Source: Sphagnum magellanicum
Taxonomy: Eukaryota; Streptophyta; Sphagnopsida; Sphagnales; Sphagnaceae
DNA: 64,000 nucleotides
NCBI GenBank assembly: GCA_021904315.1
Contig: CM038911.1
Coordinates: 1,180,501-1,244,500 of the forward strand
Direction: 5' to 3'
Made by a program: the position numbers and the translations under genes. Below, piece after piece: positions 22,380 to 35,074 of the stretch (positions are counted from its first letter, which is position 1; every line of letters begins with the position of its first letter). Under the pieces are notes generated by a model, which had not been told where the DNA came from, ran no database searches, and saw only the letters and a list, made by a program, of their open reading frames with translations.

Positions 22380-24765
22380 ATGTTATCACACAGAGTTGAA
22401 AAAGTTGATGGTTGCTATCAATGACATAGAACACCTTGGGAAGGGGATTCATGATATGTGCCCTTGCACATGTAAAGAAGTTTGTAATGCCCACCAACGT
22501 AGAAAATCTTCAATAAACAAGTGCTCTGCACACCTATCTGTCTTTAGTGGGTTGACTATTATGTGGATGTCAGTTTCATGTTAGAAACCTCCCTTGTCTT
22601 TTTGACATGCTAAGAAGTGCCTTAAGGGTGAATGTTTGGAATGTGGAGTCACCACTTTTAAGATTTGTCCAAGGGAGCTCCAATTTGATAAGTTGATTGA
22701 GTAGAAAAGTATTAGGTATGAGGTTGTTGGGAAAATAAATGAGGGGGGAGAAAAGAAAGCCCAGAAATTGGAATACCTTTTAATAATGCTAAAAGAATTG
22801 TTAGAGTTCCTCTACCCACATCTAAAAGAATTTGTGCTTCAAAATTATGTTTCAAGATGGCAAGATCTACAATTCAAAAAGTGTCTAGAGAACTTTCATC
22901 ATAAAACAATCCTTTCTTGTGTTGATTTTACCGAAAACTACACCATGAAAATCCAAAACAAAGTACAGAGTATGCATTGGCATAACTTCCAAGTGACTAT
23001 TCTAGTACTCATTAGCTATCAACCTAGTTTCATACCTCATGACCTAACTAATCTAGATTATGGTTTGATCAAGGAAGTTCACTACATTATTTTAGATGAC
23101 ATAAGTCATGATACACTATTTGTTCAACATGTTTTCATGTTTCATTGGAGCCATCTACAAAATCAAGGGTGCACTCCAAGTAATCACATTGTTTGGAGTG
23201 ATGGTTGTTTAGGCAAGTTTAAAAGTGCAAGGGCATGGTATTTTCTATCACAATATCCTAACCTTACTAGTTCTACAAATTGATTTGGAACTTCTTTGCT
23301 ACGGGTCATAGAAAGGGTGAGGTTGACAAAGCTAGGGCCTTGCTAAAATGTGAAGTTAGAAAAGAAAAAATTAAACCTTCAGGGATAAACATTTAGAATG
23401 CAATTGAATTAATAGCATTTTTGAGGTCCGAAGTAAATAAATATCATGTTGCATACCCAAATGTCAAGCAACACATTAACAAGTTTTTCCATGAGGTTAA
23501 GGTGGGGGATATAAACAAGACAAGGCCATGGGATTGTTCAATAGTGAAGGGCAGTTGTTCAAAACACCAAGTATGGTCCTTGTCATCTAGAGATCCCACC
23601 TTTCGTTAATACTATCAACTTTCTTGCTTCTATGTAAGTTGCATGGATGGTGACCCTAGTAGCGAATGTGTGAATAAAAAACATGTTCTAGAATGAATTT
23701 TGATATGATTAAGGGCCAAGAACACTTTAGAGATGAGGGAGTTGATGTACGACTTAAATGAAGATATTGAAGTTGGTTCATGAGGTGAATGGATTGTTGA
23801 GAACCTATGTCAAAGTGACAACATCATTGTACCTACTACAACAAGTGAACCATTTTGGCTAATGCTTATTAATAAAGGTGCCCATGTTGTGGTTACTTCC
23901 TTCAAAGATGTTGATGGTAATGAATGGATAGAAGGGGGGGCATAAGCATGGTAAAGTATGCTAGCCAGAAACACTTGTCGTTTTGTTGGAAAAATCCATA
24001 AAATATACTTTGATGTATTAAATCCATGAATATTATTTAAGTCAATGATAAAAAATTATAAGTTTTTTGACTTCATTACATAATATTGAAGAAACAAATG
24101 TTTTAACATGCATTTAAATTCTTTTTTTTTGAAATGCAAGTATAGAAAGTATATGTCACAGCTGTGCAAAATGAGTTACACGTACATGAAAGTACAACAT
24201 CAATTAGGATTATTATATTTTCAAGTTGATGAAGACCTAGTGTGTATGGATATGATTTCAACTTTTCATTATCTAGTCATAATCTATCAAAGTTTTAATG
24301 TAAAAGTATCTTGGAAAATTTGAAAAACCAACCAATTTAGAACATACTTTTCATCCATTATTCTTATACAGACTTTCCTCAAGATTTATGTAAAGCTTAT
24401 AATAAACTCAATGAAGTGCTCTATGATTTCAAAATGCAATTTAAATAGGTTTTTAATATATATATATTTAATATTAATCTTGAAAAGAAACTATTTTTGA
24501 CATTAAGTTTTTTTGGGACTACTTTTTTGGCATACTTTACCATGCTTGGACCTAGGGACATTGTTATGCAAGGCTTCTAGTACCAACAATTACAACTAGG
24601 GAGTCATTTTTACATTCTACATGATGATAAACCTACTGCCTTTGTATTTTCCCACTTGATTTTGGCATCAAAATTTTCTATGCCTCCTAGGGCAACTATG
24701 CCACATATGAACACACCCATGATGTGGAAGAGGTTATCCTAGAGGCCTTAGATGCTTTCAGATTT
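22380..24765 (+). pseudogene. catalytic half of decayed DDE-type transposase
   Basis: The reading frame begins with Cys-rich blocks (CPCTCKEVC near 22460; CLKGECLECGVTTFKICP near 22620-22670). It is open at 22768-23283, where the catalytic-type motifs SCVDFTENY (22914-22940) and VWSDGCLGKFKS (about 23191-23226) occur. Decayed frames continue to about 23935 (NEWIEG) and resume beyond 24553 (RDIVMQGF, then EEVILEALDAF near 24730-24765). Motif order (DFxENY, QSxHW, SDGxxxxFK) matches a widespread eukaryotic group of DDE/D-type transposase-derived proteins. I cannot name the superfamily. The 171-residue open segment lacks an ATG start. Confidence 0.6.
23937..24553. mobile_element. MITE inserted in the transposase remnant, TSD AGGG
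   Basis: The ends carry a shared AAGCATGGTAAAGTATGC arm: the left end reads GGGGCATAAGCATGGTAAAG, and the right end reverse-complemented reads AGGTCCAAGCATGGTAAAG. AGGG flanks it at 23933-23936 and 24554-24557. The transposase homology stops at NEWIEG and resumes with DIVMQGF across it, so the insertion is later than the coding region. Its AGGTCCAAGCATGG end matches the AGGTCTAAGCATG end of the element at 2680. 617 bp, non-coding. Confidence 0.7.
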
Positions 24766-24769
24766 TTGG

Positions 24770-25930
24770 ATTGAAAGTTAATTAATTGAAATTGTGAACA
24801 ACCATGGATTTTGTGTTTTACAAATGATATATCCAACGAACTTTGATGATTTTAAATATATTTTATGTTTCAACTGATTGTTAATTTTTAATTTCATCAT
24901 GGTTAATGCATGTAGGTTTTCCAACCAATAAAAAAACTCGATCTTTGTTGCAAATCATGGAACCCATCTATAATTCTAAACCTAGTTTGAAGCTTCCAAG
25001 CCCACCTTAAGCAATAGCAACACTTGAACAATTGGTGAAGTTTTTCATCCTCACCAAATAAATGTTTTGTAATTTCCACTGCAACCTATAATACTTATAT
25101 GTCAAGAAGTTACTAGCTAGTTTTACAATAGATCCAAATGTTTAGTTTTTTATTACTCTTGACTTTTGGTACAAAGTGGAATTAAATTTGAACATGCAAC
25201 GTTTTAGCATTAACTTTGAAACTAATATAAAGATTTTATAAACTATTTATGTACTTATATTTATGTGGAGAATGAAAAACTTGTGGACATATTATTGGAT
25301 TTCAATAATATATGCAAACCAATTCAATTGGAATTGAAGTGGCAATTAAGGCAAATGTAATTTGGTTTGATGATGATTTGTAGTTCTTATAGGGCTATAA
25401 TGTAACTAGTGATTCATACTTGGAGTTATTGTCCCCACATTCAATTTCTATTTGATTATGTTAAACTTGCTTACTATAATTTGGCCACTTTAATTGAGTT
25501 CATTGTTGACAGACTTGCATGATCATGTAACAATGCTCCAAATCCTTCAAACACATGTTTATGATCTTTGTTTATGATATGCACTCAACAATTACCCCTT
25601 TTCCATAAACATACAAGTGTTCTTTTTTTTTTAACTTGTTATTAGGACATAATATAAATATTGTCTAATGTTCAATTACCCATTTGTATGGACATTCAGA
25701 ATCTCAAATTTCATTCCTCATGACTTCCAACATGTGTACATAGCCTATATTATTTGATTGAAACTCAATGATTATATGTTGACTTGATTATCAACATTCT
25801 CATTTCAAGTAATGTAAACAAATTGCATGTACATATCATGTATCTAGTACCAGAACTCAATTAACTTTCATAAACCATGCTCAACTTGCAAAGTGACAAA
25901 CTAATGTAGAACATATATTTCAAGAGTGGG
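24770..25930. other. AT-rich spacer, nothing recognised
   Basis: Stop-rich with no repeat structure. It may contain the decayed 3' flank of the transposon. Confidence 0.45.
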
Positions 25931-25933
25931 TGA

Positions 25934-27090
25934 CTAGTGAAAGGGAGAATTTTTTTTGAAAGTGCTCAAGTGGGTAGCAAATTTTTTGTATTGATCATTT
26001 TGTTCATTTGCACACCCAAAATGGACGTAATATTGTTTGTAATACAACTCTAGTCTATTTATGAGAAAACCAATTCTATTCATTGTCCAAAAGAAAATTA
26101 CAACCTTCCTAAAGTTTGTACATTTTACATGTACATCATTTAGTTTTACTAGAAGTTGTAAATGTTGTAGGCAATTTTTCTTTTTCAGCTTGGCCTCATG
26201 TACACACAAGTTATTTATCAATCTTGGTCACAACATGTTGCTTCTTGTAGTGTTGCTTGACTTTAGGATTTTTTGCCACCTTTATGGGTTTTCCCTTTTC
26301 ATGATTACTCCATACAAGTTCATGTTCTTTTAATGCTAACTCTCCTAATGCAGCATCTATATGAAGAACACTCTCAATGTTAGAGTACAAGTATGCAAAT
26401 TGAATGGACAACAAATTAGGTAAGGTTAGGATTTAACTCACTTGCATTCACATATGATATGCTTAAGATAATGGTTTTATTAGTTTCTAGCACACCATCA
26501 TCTTATGTTGTAGCCTTTCATTTTTGGAAGGTGTACCTTGCACAAGCTGGAGCTTGCACTACTTCTAACATAGGTTTTACACAAATTTCTTAGGTGGAGG
26601 TATCTTTGAATCCTCCATAACATGAGTGGGTTCATTATTTCCTTTTTCATAAACCATAGGCACTAAGTGAGACCTACAAAATTATGTAATTAATAATTTT
26701 AGAATTGTTCAATAAAAAATAAATTGTGTGGGGATCAAAATTTATCAATTCCCTCATACCTATGTTTTTCACGTGCTACATATCAAGCTCTTGAATAAGT
26801 TCAAATTCTTTCTCATTTGCATTGACAATCAACTCCCCAAATTTGTTTGATAAGTCCAATGGCTCTAAAGGAGGTTGTCTCCCTTCAAGTTCTAAGGTAA
26901 ATTTTATCTCCAAATGTTGTTTAAATGGTGATTCAACTTCATGGATACATTGTTGTTCATGGTTAGACTTTGGGGTGGTGTCATCTGAGTAGCTCCATTA
27001 CTTGAACCCAACCCAAATGAACTATTTGTTGTCATTTGTACATTATCCTTTCTCATCAAAAGGTTTTCAAAGCATTTTGAACCCAACCTT
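25934..27090 (-). pseudogene. decayed coding-like tract, unrecognised
   Basis: Several short minus-strand frames (27086-26904, 26414-26211, 26221-25934) read as plausible protein pieces between stops, for example ESVLHIDAALGELALKEHEL. They lie downstream, in minus-strand order, of the tract at 30900-32530. They may be the 3' part of the same gene, separated by the minisatellite and CACTA-like insertion. No family recognised; coding origin is only suggestive. Confidence 0.25.
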
Positions 27091-27419
27091 GTTTGTTGTA
27101 ATGGGGAAATGGTATTTGCATAAAAAATAAATGCATATGATTAACAAACAAATTTGATAAACAAATACAATAATAAACAAATAATTGTTTTTGCACATGA
27201 TGAATCAAGTTTTTTTCATGACCACATGCAAGTGTGCTTACTTCATTTCCCTAATCTAATAAATGTTTGACATGTATCCAAAACATGTTTTTCCATTGAA
27301 ACCAAGTTTAATATTTTACACCTATTTTGAGAACCATTATGATATAGCTCAAAACAAAACATATTGTTGTTCTAGGAACCAATTACTAGAATAAAATTAG
27401 GAGAAACATTCTGATCAAA

Positions 27420-28445
27420 ACCAAAAGCATTGTACACCACTTTTTCAACATTTAAGTCTTTACACCATAAGGAAAACCACTTTGATCTAACCAAAAATAA
27501 TGTATACTAATTTTTTAACAACAAAGTTCTCACACCATAAGGACAACCACTTTAAATGTAACCAAAATTAATATATATTGTTCTTTCAGTAATGCAATCT
27601 TTACACCATAAAGAGAACCATTTTGAATGTAACCAAAAGTAGTGTATATTGTTTTTTCAGCAATGCAATCCTTACACCATAAGGAGAACCACTCTGAATG
27701 CAACCAAAAATAATGTACTAATTTTCCAACAATGTAGTCCTTACACCATAAGGAAAACCACTTTAAATGTAACCAAAAGCAATGTATTGATTTTTCAACA
27801 ATGTAGTCTTTACACCATAAGGAAAACCATTTTGAATGTAACCAAAAGTAGTGTATACCATTTTTTCAACAACACAATCCTTACACCATAAGGAGAACTG
27901 CTTTGAATGTAACCAAAAGTAGTGTATTGATTTTTTAGCAACGTAGTCCTTACACCATAAGGAGAACCATTTTGAATGTAACCAAAAGTAGTGTATATTG
28001 TTTTTTCAACAACACAATCCTTACACCATAAGGAGAACTATTTTAAATGTAACCAAAAACAATGTATTGATTTTTCAATAACATAGTCCTTACACCATAA
28101 GGAAAACCACTTTGAATGTAACCAAAAGCAATGTATTGATTTTTTAGCAACACAATCCTTACACCATAAGGAAAACCACTCTAATGTAACCAAAAACAAT
28201 GTATACTACTTTTTCAGCAACTAGTCCTTATAACATTAGGAGAACCACTATGACGTAACCAAAAGTAATACATAATGTTTTTCCAACAATTAAGTCCTTG
28301 TAACATCAGGAGAACCACTTTGATGCAATTAAAAATATTGTGTACTACTTTTTTATAACATCAAAAGAACCACATTACTATAACTAAAAGTAATACAAAT
28401 TGTTTTTCCAACAAACAATTTTTTATAACATTATTAGGAGAACTA
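27420..28445. repeat. ~69-bp minisatellite, about 15 diverged copies
   Basis: The unit contains TCCTTACACCATAAGGAGAA, then CCACTTTGAATGTAACCAAA, then an AGTAGTGTATATTG..TTTTCAACAA stretch. Spacing between successive ACACCATAAGG blocks is about 68-71 bp. Copies at the right end (after about 28200) are more diverged, with TAACATTAGG replacing the core. The array ends at the start of the CACTA-like element. Confidence 0.9.
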
Positions 28446-29679
28446 GACCCAATCTAGGAAGCATAATGCATTACTAGAAATTTTGGGTTTTGCAATTGTC
28501 ATTTGTAATTAAAATTCAATTGCATGCGACACATGCAACTATAAATTTGTGCAGTTGCCTAAGACAAGTTGCACATGACATTTAGTTACATGCGACACTA
28601 TGTATATACGGTGTTAATATACATGTTCATACATACATACATACCAATCCAAATGTAGTTGCACCTTATGTGCAACTTTCCTTGCAACTATAATGCAACT
28701 AATTAAAATATGACACATGTTTAAAAATTAAAGAACTAGCTTATGGACATGTGTCACTATTTAATTTTTTTGTGTTTTCAAAATTAAAAATTCATTAGAT
28801 TAATTTCAATCATTAAAGTTTCTACCACTAGGATGATGGCATGTGCACAACATGGAATGTTCATTGATCATTTGACACATGTTCATTTTTAACACCAATT
28901 ATATGGTGACACGTGGCAATCAAGGCACACCTATTTTAAAATTTTAAAATATTGATTAATGAAATCTAAGTTGTCCCATTTATGGCTAATAAGATGTTGA
29001 TGCGTGGTGCCTAGGTAGGTAGGTAATAATTAAACCCTATTAAGTAAGTAGGTTTACGTAGGTATGTAAGTAGGTTGAAAAGTAGCTAGGCTTAGGTTAT
29101 ATATGTAGGTTTAGAATAATTCGATTTTATTTTTAGGTTTAACCATTTCATAAAGGTCAAGGTTTTTTCATTCATTCATCCCCAATGGCACTTGATATTT
29201 GGCTACTACATAGCTAGTGCTCCTAGTTATATGCTAAGCCAAATAGAATTGGAAGCCAAAGGATATGGGTTAAGACATTCCGTTGCAAACCTCACGAACC
29301 AACCTAGTTGCACATTATATGCAACTATTGTATTAAAGTATACTAACCATGAGAGGGTTCTATTGCTTTTGGTGTCGAAACAAAACTTGAAGCCCTCTTT
29401 TTGGCGCATCTAATACACTAAGAATCATTGAAAACAAATTAGAAATGAGAAAGTTATGGCCCCCCAAAGTAAAGGGGGTCAAATTTTTTTTAAAAAACTA
29501 TTGAACACTACAAAGGCTAGTTCTTAAACACCCAAAAAGTTCCTTTTATGTTGTTTTGTTGCTATTAGAGTTCTAATGTGTTTTGTAGAACTTCAGGTGG
29601 CGTTCCGATAACACTTTAAATTTTTTTAAATGAATTAGAAATAAGAAAGCTATGAGGTTTGAAAATAGGAGGGGTCCAA

Positions 29680-29682
<3 letters not shown>

Positions 29683-29743
<61 letters not shown>
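29683..29743. repeat. 61-nt uninterrupted poly(A)
   Basis: An unbroken run of 61 A on the plus strand inside CACTA-like element A, between two diverged copies of an AGAAATRAGAAAG..TATG block. The length is exceptional and could be mis-assembled. Confidence 0.95.
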
Positions 29744-29747
<4 letters not shown>

Positions 29748-30169
29748 TGTAACTTGAAAAGCTTATTTTTCTTCTTGTTAGTTTTTCATCACTCCTTTTC
29801 TTTTTTACTTCAAAGATTATAGGATATTTTTAATAATTATGATTACTTAATGAAAATATGATTTTAATATTATTATCTAGCTTAAATTAATAATTAGCTT
29901 ATGATGTTTATATACATGTAGGTTAATTAATGTAGCCTATTTACACCAATATTTTAACATGAATAATAAAATTTAAATATATAATACCTATTGAGTACAT
30001 ATATATGATTTATTATCATTATAATTATAATAAACGTTTAATTAATAATTATGATTATTTAGAATAATATTTAATAATATCATATTAATTTATATTGAAT
30101 AATTTTTTAAAATCAAATTTACATTTTCTAAAAAAAAATTCCAAAATAAATAAAATCAAACATATTTAA

Positions 30170-30530
30170 ACCATGGTGTAGTTTAACTTAATTTAATTTA
30201 ACATAATTTAATTTAGCTTAACTTAATTTAACCATTGTTAATTTTAGCCTAATTTAATTTAGCCATAAATATTATAGCTTAACTTAATTTAACCATAATT
30301 AGTTTGGCCTAACTTAATTTAACCATATTTATTTTAATTTAATTTAATTTAGCTTAATATAGTTTAGCCTAACTTGATTTAACCATAATCAGTTTAGTTT
30401 AATTTAGCCATGGTTAATTAAACTTGATTTCATTTAACTTAATTGATACTAGCCATAATTAATTTAACCTAATTTATTTTAGTCATGGTTATTTTAACCT
30501 AGGTTAGTTTAGGCTAACCTAAGTTAGCAT
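30170..30530. repeat. ~30-bp AT-rich tandem repeat inside element A
   Basis: Roughly eleven degenerate units of the type TTAATTTAGCCTAACTTAAT plus TTAACCATAA. Placement within the CACTA-like element parallels the minisatellite inside the element at 51788. Confidence 0.8.
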
Positions 30531-30899
30531 GGGGTTAACCTTAGTATTAGAGGTACATAATGTTATTATATATAACCTATGTAGATATATTAAGTATAGT
30601 AATTTAAGTATGTAAAAGTTTAGATTATTATTTTTATGACACATGTCCATGTTGTACACATTTAGTTGCATGTTAGTTGCACACACAACCATATGGCCCA
30701 AAAATTATACAATACCAAATTTGTAATTCCAAACATGACCAAGATAGTTGCAAATGACAACTGGTTGCATGCCAATTACATAGTGATTGGTTGTAAATGA
30801 CAAACCACTGTTGAGTATTATTGTGTATAGTCCTTTGAAACACTACATGTAACACATTAAAATTACCTTATGTTTATTCCATGAGCAAAAAAATGATAA

Positions 30900-32530
30900 T
30901 GAGATTTATTTAACACTTGCACATGATAATATTTAGGTCCATGTGACATCTAAAAGACACCCTACCTATTGCAATTTCAAAGGTAAAACAACTTGGGGTA
31001 TGTAACGAATGTTGTACATGTAACAATTGAAGTTGAAGTAGCTTCCATACAAAACATTTTCATCTCCTCATGCAAATTATCAAGGCCCATGTCAGTTACC
31101 AAGTTTTTCATGACATCATCTTCTTCACAAAAGCCCTAGCTCCACATCCAATATGGGTGAAAAAATGCTCACATATGGAACACTTATTGTTAACGCTTAC
31201 AAGCTCCCCCAAACAAAATGGATGATACATTTGTTTGTAAGAAGTCACAACAATGTCATTATAATGGAATCCCTACAAACAAAACCCATAAGGCTTGATA
31301 ACCAAAAAGGCGGGGTTATCATAACTGACATGGGCATTGGGATGAATTATGGGTTTTGGCCGAAAGGAATTGCCACTCATTTTCTTCATGCTTTCAAGTT
31401 GCTTCTAAATTACTTTTTATTCAACTTCTAAAACCAAAATTTCTCGCTTTACCTCAGCAAGGCATCATCTAGCCTTAAGGAATCCAACTCAATGTTTGTT
31501 AACAATGTTTCCCCAAGCACAACTCATTCCATTTTCTCCTCCAGAATGCTCCTTTTGAATTCAAGTTACCTATGTAGGGCATTTTGTTCAATCCGTAAAA
31601 ACCCCAATTCACTAAAGGTTTTACTAACAAGACCTTCAACTTCAAGTTTACCTTTAGCAATTGTTGGAGATGTAACCTCTGCCTTCAATATTTCCACTTG
31701 CAAAATAAATATAAATGGTAAGTTTGAAATGAGCAAGCTCAAAATTCCTATACATTCACATGGCATCAAAACAAAGAAGACCAAATCAAAACAAATAAAG
31801 CCAAAACATTTGCATACCTTTTGTTCAAGCACCTAAATCACTCATCAATCTCATATGTTGACATTCATTTTGGGAAATGGCATTTTGCACATTTAATTTA
31901 GTTGGCCTTCAATCTTCCACATTAAATTTCATCCCTACAAGTTTATCAGAAATCTTACTTTTTTTTTCCTCTTGAATTGCAATCTTGGTTTTGCACTACT
32001 TCAAGAGGTCTTGCATGAGGACATATACCTCTCTCACTATTGCAAATTCTATGGGTGAAATACCATACATGGATAGATCGATGTTTCTCTATCAAAATTA
32101 TCACCGCATTGGGCTACTCAAAGTTGTAGAATTTACAATCAATTTGTCAGATCCCTCCCCTCCACCTCTTTTAGAAAAATCTGTAGATCCGCTTTTCATT
32201 AGTTTTGTTTCTTCTCTATTGGCTTTTTCTCAAACTATTGAAGCAACAACCCTAGCCCAATTAACTTTCTCACCCTTCTCTTATGCAATTTAACCTTTCA
32301 CAAATGAAATCATAAACTCGTTGTTTGTCACTTGGTTTGTACCATACACTTTCCAATAAAGTCTAAGTAAATCCTTCCTCATTCCTAGGTGAAGATTCAA
32401 GTTGGTAGTTTTGAAACCCTTAGATGATGGCCCAAATACTTCTGCTATGTTTGCATCATACACAATATTTGGAGGAAAATTGGCCTTGGGGTTGAATCCT
32501 TCATCACTCAACTTCCTAACAGTCATGAAG
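30900..32530 (-). pseudogene. decayed gene with RING-like Cys/His block
   Basis: The minus-strand frames read as a broken protein. 32526-32290 begins with a genuine ATG (MTVRKLSDEGFNPKANFPPN). 31832-31566 includes KLEVEGLVSKTFSELGFL. At 31260-31155 the frame reads NDIVVTSYKQMYHPFCLGEL, then NNKCSICEHFF, which has the spacing of the second half of a RING/treble-clef zinc site (YHPFC, then CxxC); the preceding metal ligand reads Tyr where Cys would be expected. Continuation to about 30950 includes HSLHTPSCFTFEIAIGRVSF. Stops interrupt every segment. Function unknown; possibly a captured host gene or transposon-encoded protein. Confidence 0.35.
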
Positions 32531-33865
32531 TAGTTTCAATTTGATCTTCGTAGAGAACATAATCCCATGGAGGAAACTTAGAGTTTGCCTCCCTATTCAC
32601 TTTCTTGTCTGCTTTCTCCATCATAATTTGTCATGTATGCTCTCTATAAACAAAACAACAAGCTTCTTGAAATCTAAAACCTTCAACAAGTTTCTTGAAA
32701 CTAAAACCTTCAACTACACTATCACATTTCCAGAAAGAACTTGCGACGAAGCTAGATTTAAGCGAACTCAATGGACAATAAAATGGAAAGTCTCCCTACT
32801 AGGGTTTGAAGTCCACACGTAACCACTTCAGACTTGCAATGGACCTGTTTTGAAACATGCAATTGAAAATTCTTGTGTCATCCACATGCACATTGAATTC
32901 CATCCATTTTACATTGGATTTTAGAAGACTTGACACAAGTCTTGACCTAAATTCAAAATTTCCGCCAAGGCATTTTAGTTAATTAACTTTATCCTAGGTT
33001 TGCCACATCATTAATATTTCCTTATGATTGCTTTTTAAGCAAAGGACAAGCAATTGCAACTGGTTCCTAATACCATGGTTGGACCCAAGATATAAGTAAT
33101 TAGTTTTAATTCCTTTAAAATCTAAATCCCAAAAATTGAATTTGAAATCTATGCAAAAATTGACTAAAACAAAACATGAAATTTTGATGTTGATGGCTTT
33201 GATGAATATTTGTAAAAAAATTATAATGAAATTTATTTGTTAATGATTAATTTGTCTGAACTATTCTACATAATGAAAATTTATTATTGCTTTAAGGTAA
33301 TAATGTTGTTGAATTTATTAATAAATTTGGGTGAGTTTGAAACCCATCAAAAGCCCCAAGCATTTCTATCCCTAACTCCTAATGTAAAGGGAGACATTAA
33401 TTAACCTACTTGGAAATTTCAACAGGTGTCAATCATATATTCTTGACACCAAAAGTAGGGGAAAAATGTGGGATAAAAATAGAGGCACAAGATGAACAAT
33501 GTTGGCTACTATGTAGTAGGGAGTTCTTGCAATCTTTTCAACTAGATTTTGAGAAAATTGCAAGGCCAAATTTTGGATTGTTTCAGATTTTCATTCTTTT
33601 GCAAATTAAACCTAGCAACCAATATTGTTGCATTTGCTAATATCCATACCCCAATGTTCTAACACTTATCAATAAATTTGGGTGACCTTGAGACCCATCA
33701 AAGTTCAAAGTTAGCCCAAGTATCTCAATTCTCTATTTTTGACACCAAGAGTAGGGAAAAATAATGTGATAAAAACAAAGACACATGATGATCAACAATG
33801 GTTGCTATGTAATAGGGAGTTCTTGCAATCTTTTAATTTTCACCAATTGCAAGGCTAGATTTTGG
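32531..33865. other. spacer with imperfect internal duplication
   Basis: The stretch near 33310-33600 (ATAAATTTGGGTGAGTTTGAAACCCATCAAAG through the TAGGGAGTTCTTGCAATCTTTT block) is repeated, diverged and shortened, at about 33670-33870. No gene recognised. Confidence 0.5.
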
Positions 33866-33869
33866 ATTT

Positions 33870-35074
33870 GGGTGTATTCACAATTGGGGTACCAAAAAGG
33901 AATGACATGTATTTAAAGGATTGTAAAGGACAACTTCGAATTTTTTTTTATCTTACATTATTATAGTTATGGGTCCAAGCACTCTATTAGGAGATGCATG
34001 TGCCCCCTTAGACCAATGCTTTATTCTTAGAATCTTTTAGAATCTTTTTAATATGTCTTTCAAAAAAAAATTATAATTAAAAAAAAAATTCTTAGTACTA
34101 TTATGTTAAGGTGTATATTAAAAAATGTCATTAAAAAAATTTCAAATTGTGCTTTTAGTGTCAAAACAACTTTAAGCTTCTTTTATGCAGCTTTTAAGTA
34201 ATGGTTACAAGAGATTAAAAATCCTTATGCATATTTTTCACTCATTATATTGATTCCAAATTTTTATGACATGTAAATAATGTATTCATAATAACATTTC
34301 ATAAAAATTATTCTATTTATAATTTTATTTTCTTATAATCCAAAATTCAAAAAATTAAATAGTGGTTACAATTGATTTTGGTACATGCTAGTATGACTGC
34401 ACCCTTGTAGTGAATTGTTATATGCCAATAAATAAAATGATGTCTTGTTAAATTAATAAAACATTCTAAAATAATTTGGATACTATGTAAATGTCATTTT
34501 GAATCCTGTAAGTTAATTATATCAAATGTCCAAATTGTATTTTTTTTAAAGGAAAAAAAAAAACATAAAATCGTACAATTGATTTCAAACTTTTTGTACA
34601 ATAAAAACATGGCCCCTTCTATGAAAGTATATGAACTTGATGAAAAATCAAATTATACAAAAATTTCAAAGTCTTTAAATTTTGAAGGAACGGGTTGCAT
34701 GGAAAAGGATTTTCTTAAAAACCATTTGATAAAAAAATTGTGATAAATGGGTTCAAAATGTCTAGCTTGAAGTGGATGTCACATGTGTAAGAAAACATTT
34801 TGCCCAAAAACTGTTTGGTTATCCATTGCAATTCATTTTTGGAATTTTTGGAATTTTTGGGAATTTTTGCATTGTTGGCTATGAACCAAAATATTCATAC
34901 ACAATTATGTATGAATGTGAAAACTCACCATCACCACATGAATTATCTTAAATTGGACTATTCAATTTTTTTCACTTAAATTTGTTTCAAATAAATGCTA
35001 TTTGCAAAAAATATCCCCATAAAAGTCCTTAAGTCCTTTTTCCTTTTTTAGGAACCCCAACCATGAATAAGCCC
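33870..35074. mobile_element. MITE-like element, 4-bp TSD ATTT
   Basis: The left end reads GGGTGTATTCACAATTGGGG and the right end reverse-complemented reads GGGCTTATTCATGGTTGGGG; both continue into G(T/T)(A/T)CC and an A-rich stretch. ATTT is present at 33866-33869 and 35075-35078. The TTGGGGTACC arm matches the element at 2680. The 1,205-bp interior is AT-rich and non-coding. Confidence 0.55.

Larger units (their letters stand above)
28469..30835. mobile_element. CACTA-like element A (non-autonomous)
   Basis: The left end reads CATTACTAGAAATTTTGGG, then TTTTGCAATTGTCATTTGTA. The right side, reverse-complemented, carries the matching subterminal series (TTTGTCATTTACAACC, then AATTGGCATGCAACC). 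Both ends are dense in short GTTGCA/TGCAACT repeats, as is usual for subterminal regions of CACTA elements. The left half shares a ~200-bp block (AATAAGATGTTGATGCG, GTAGGTAGGTAA) with the element at 55556. No transposase is present. The exact right end and target duplication were not found. Confidence 0.5.

Noticed and set aside
27420-28445. Regularly spaced repeats that could suggest a CRISPR-like array
   Set aside because: There are no unique spacers; the whole ~69-bp unit repeats and diverges like a minisatellite, in plant nuclear DNA.
33055-33995. Inverted GGGTCCAA(C/G)CA..TATTAGGA motifs at 33070 and 33975 as ends of another MITE
   Set aside because: The two motifs point outward instead of inward, so they cannot bound one element, and no partners were found.
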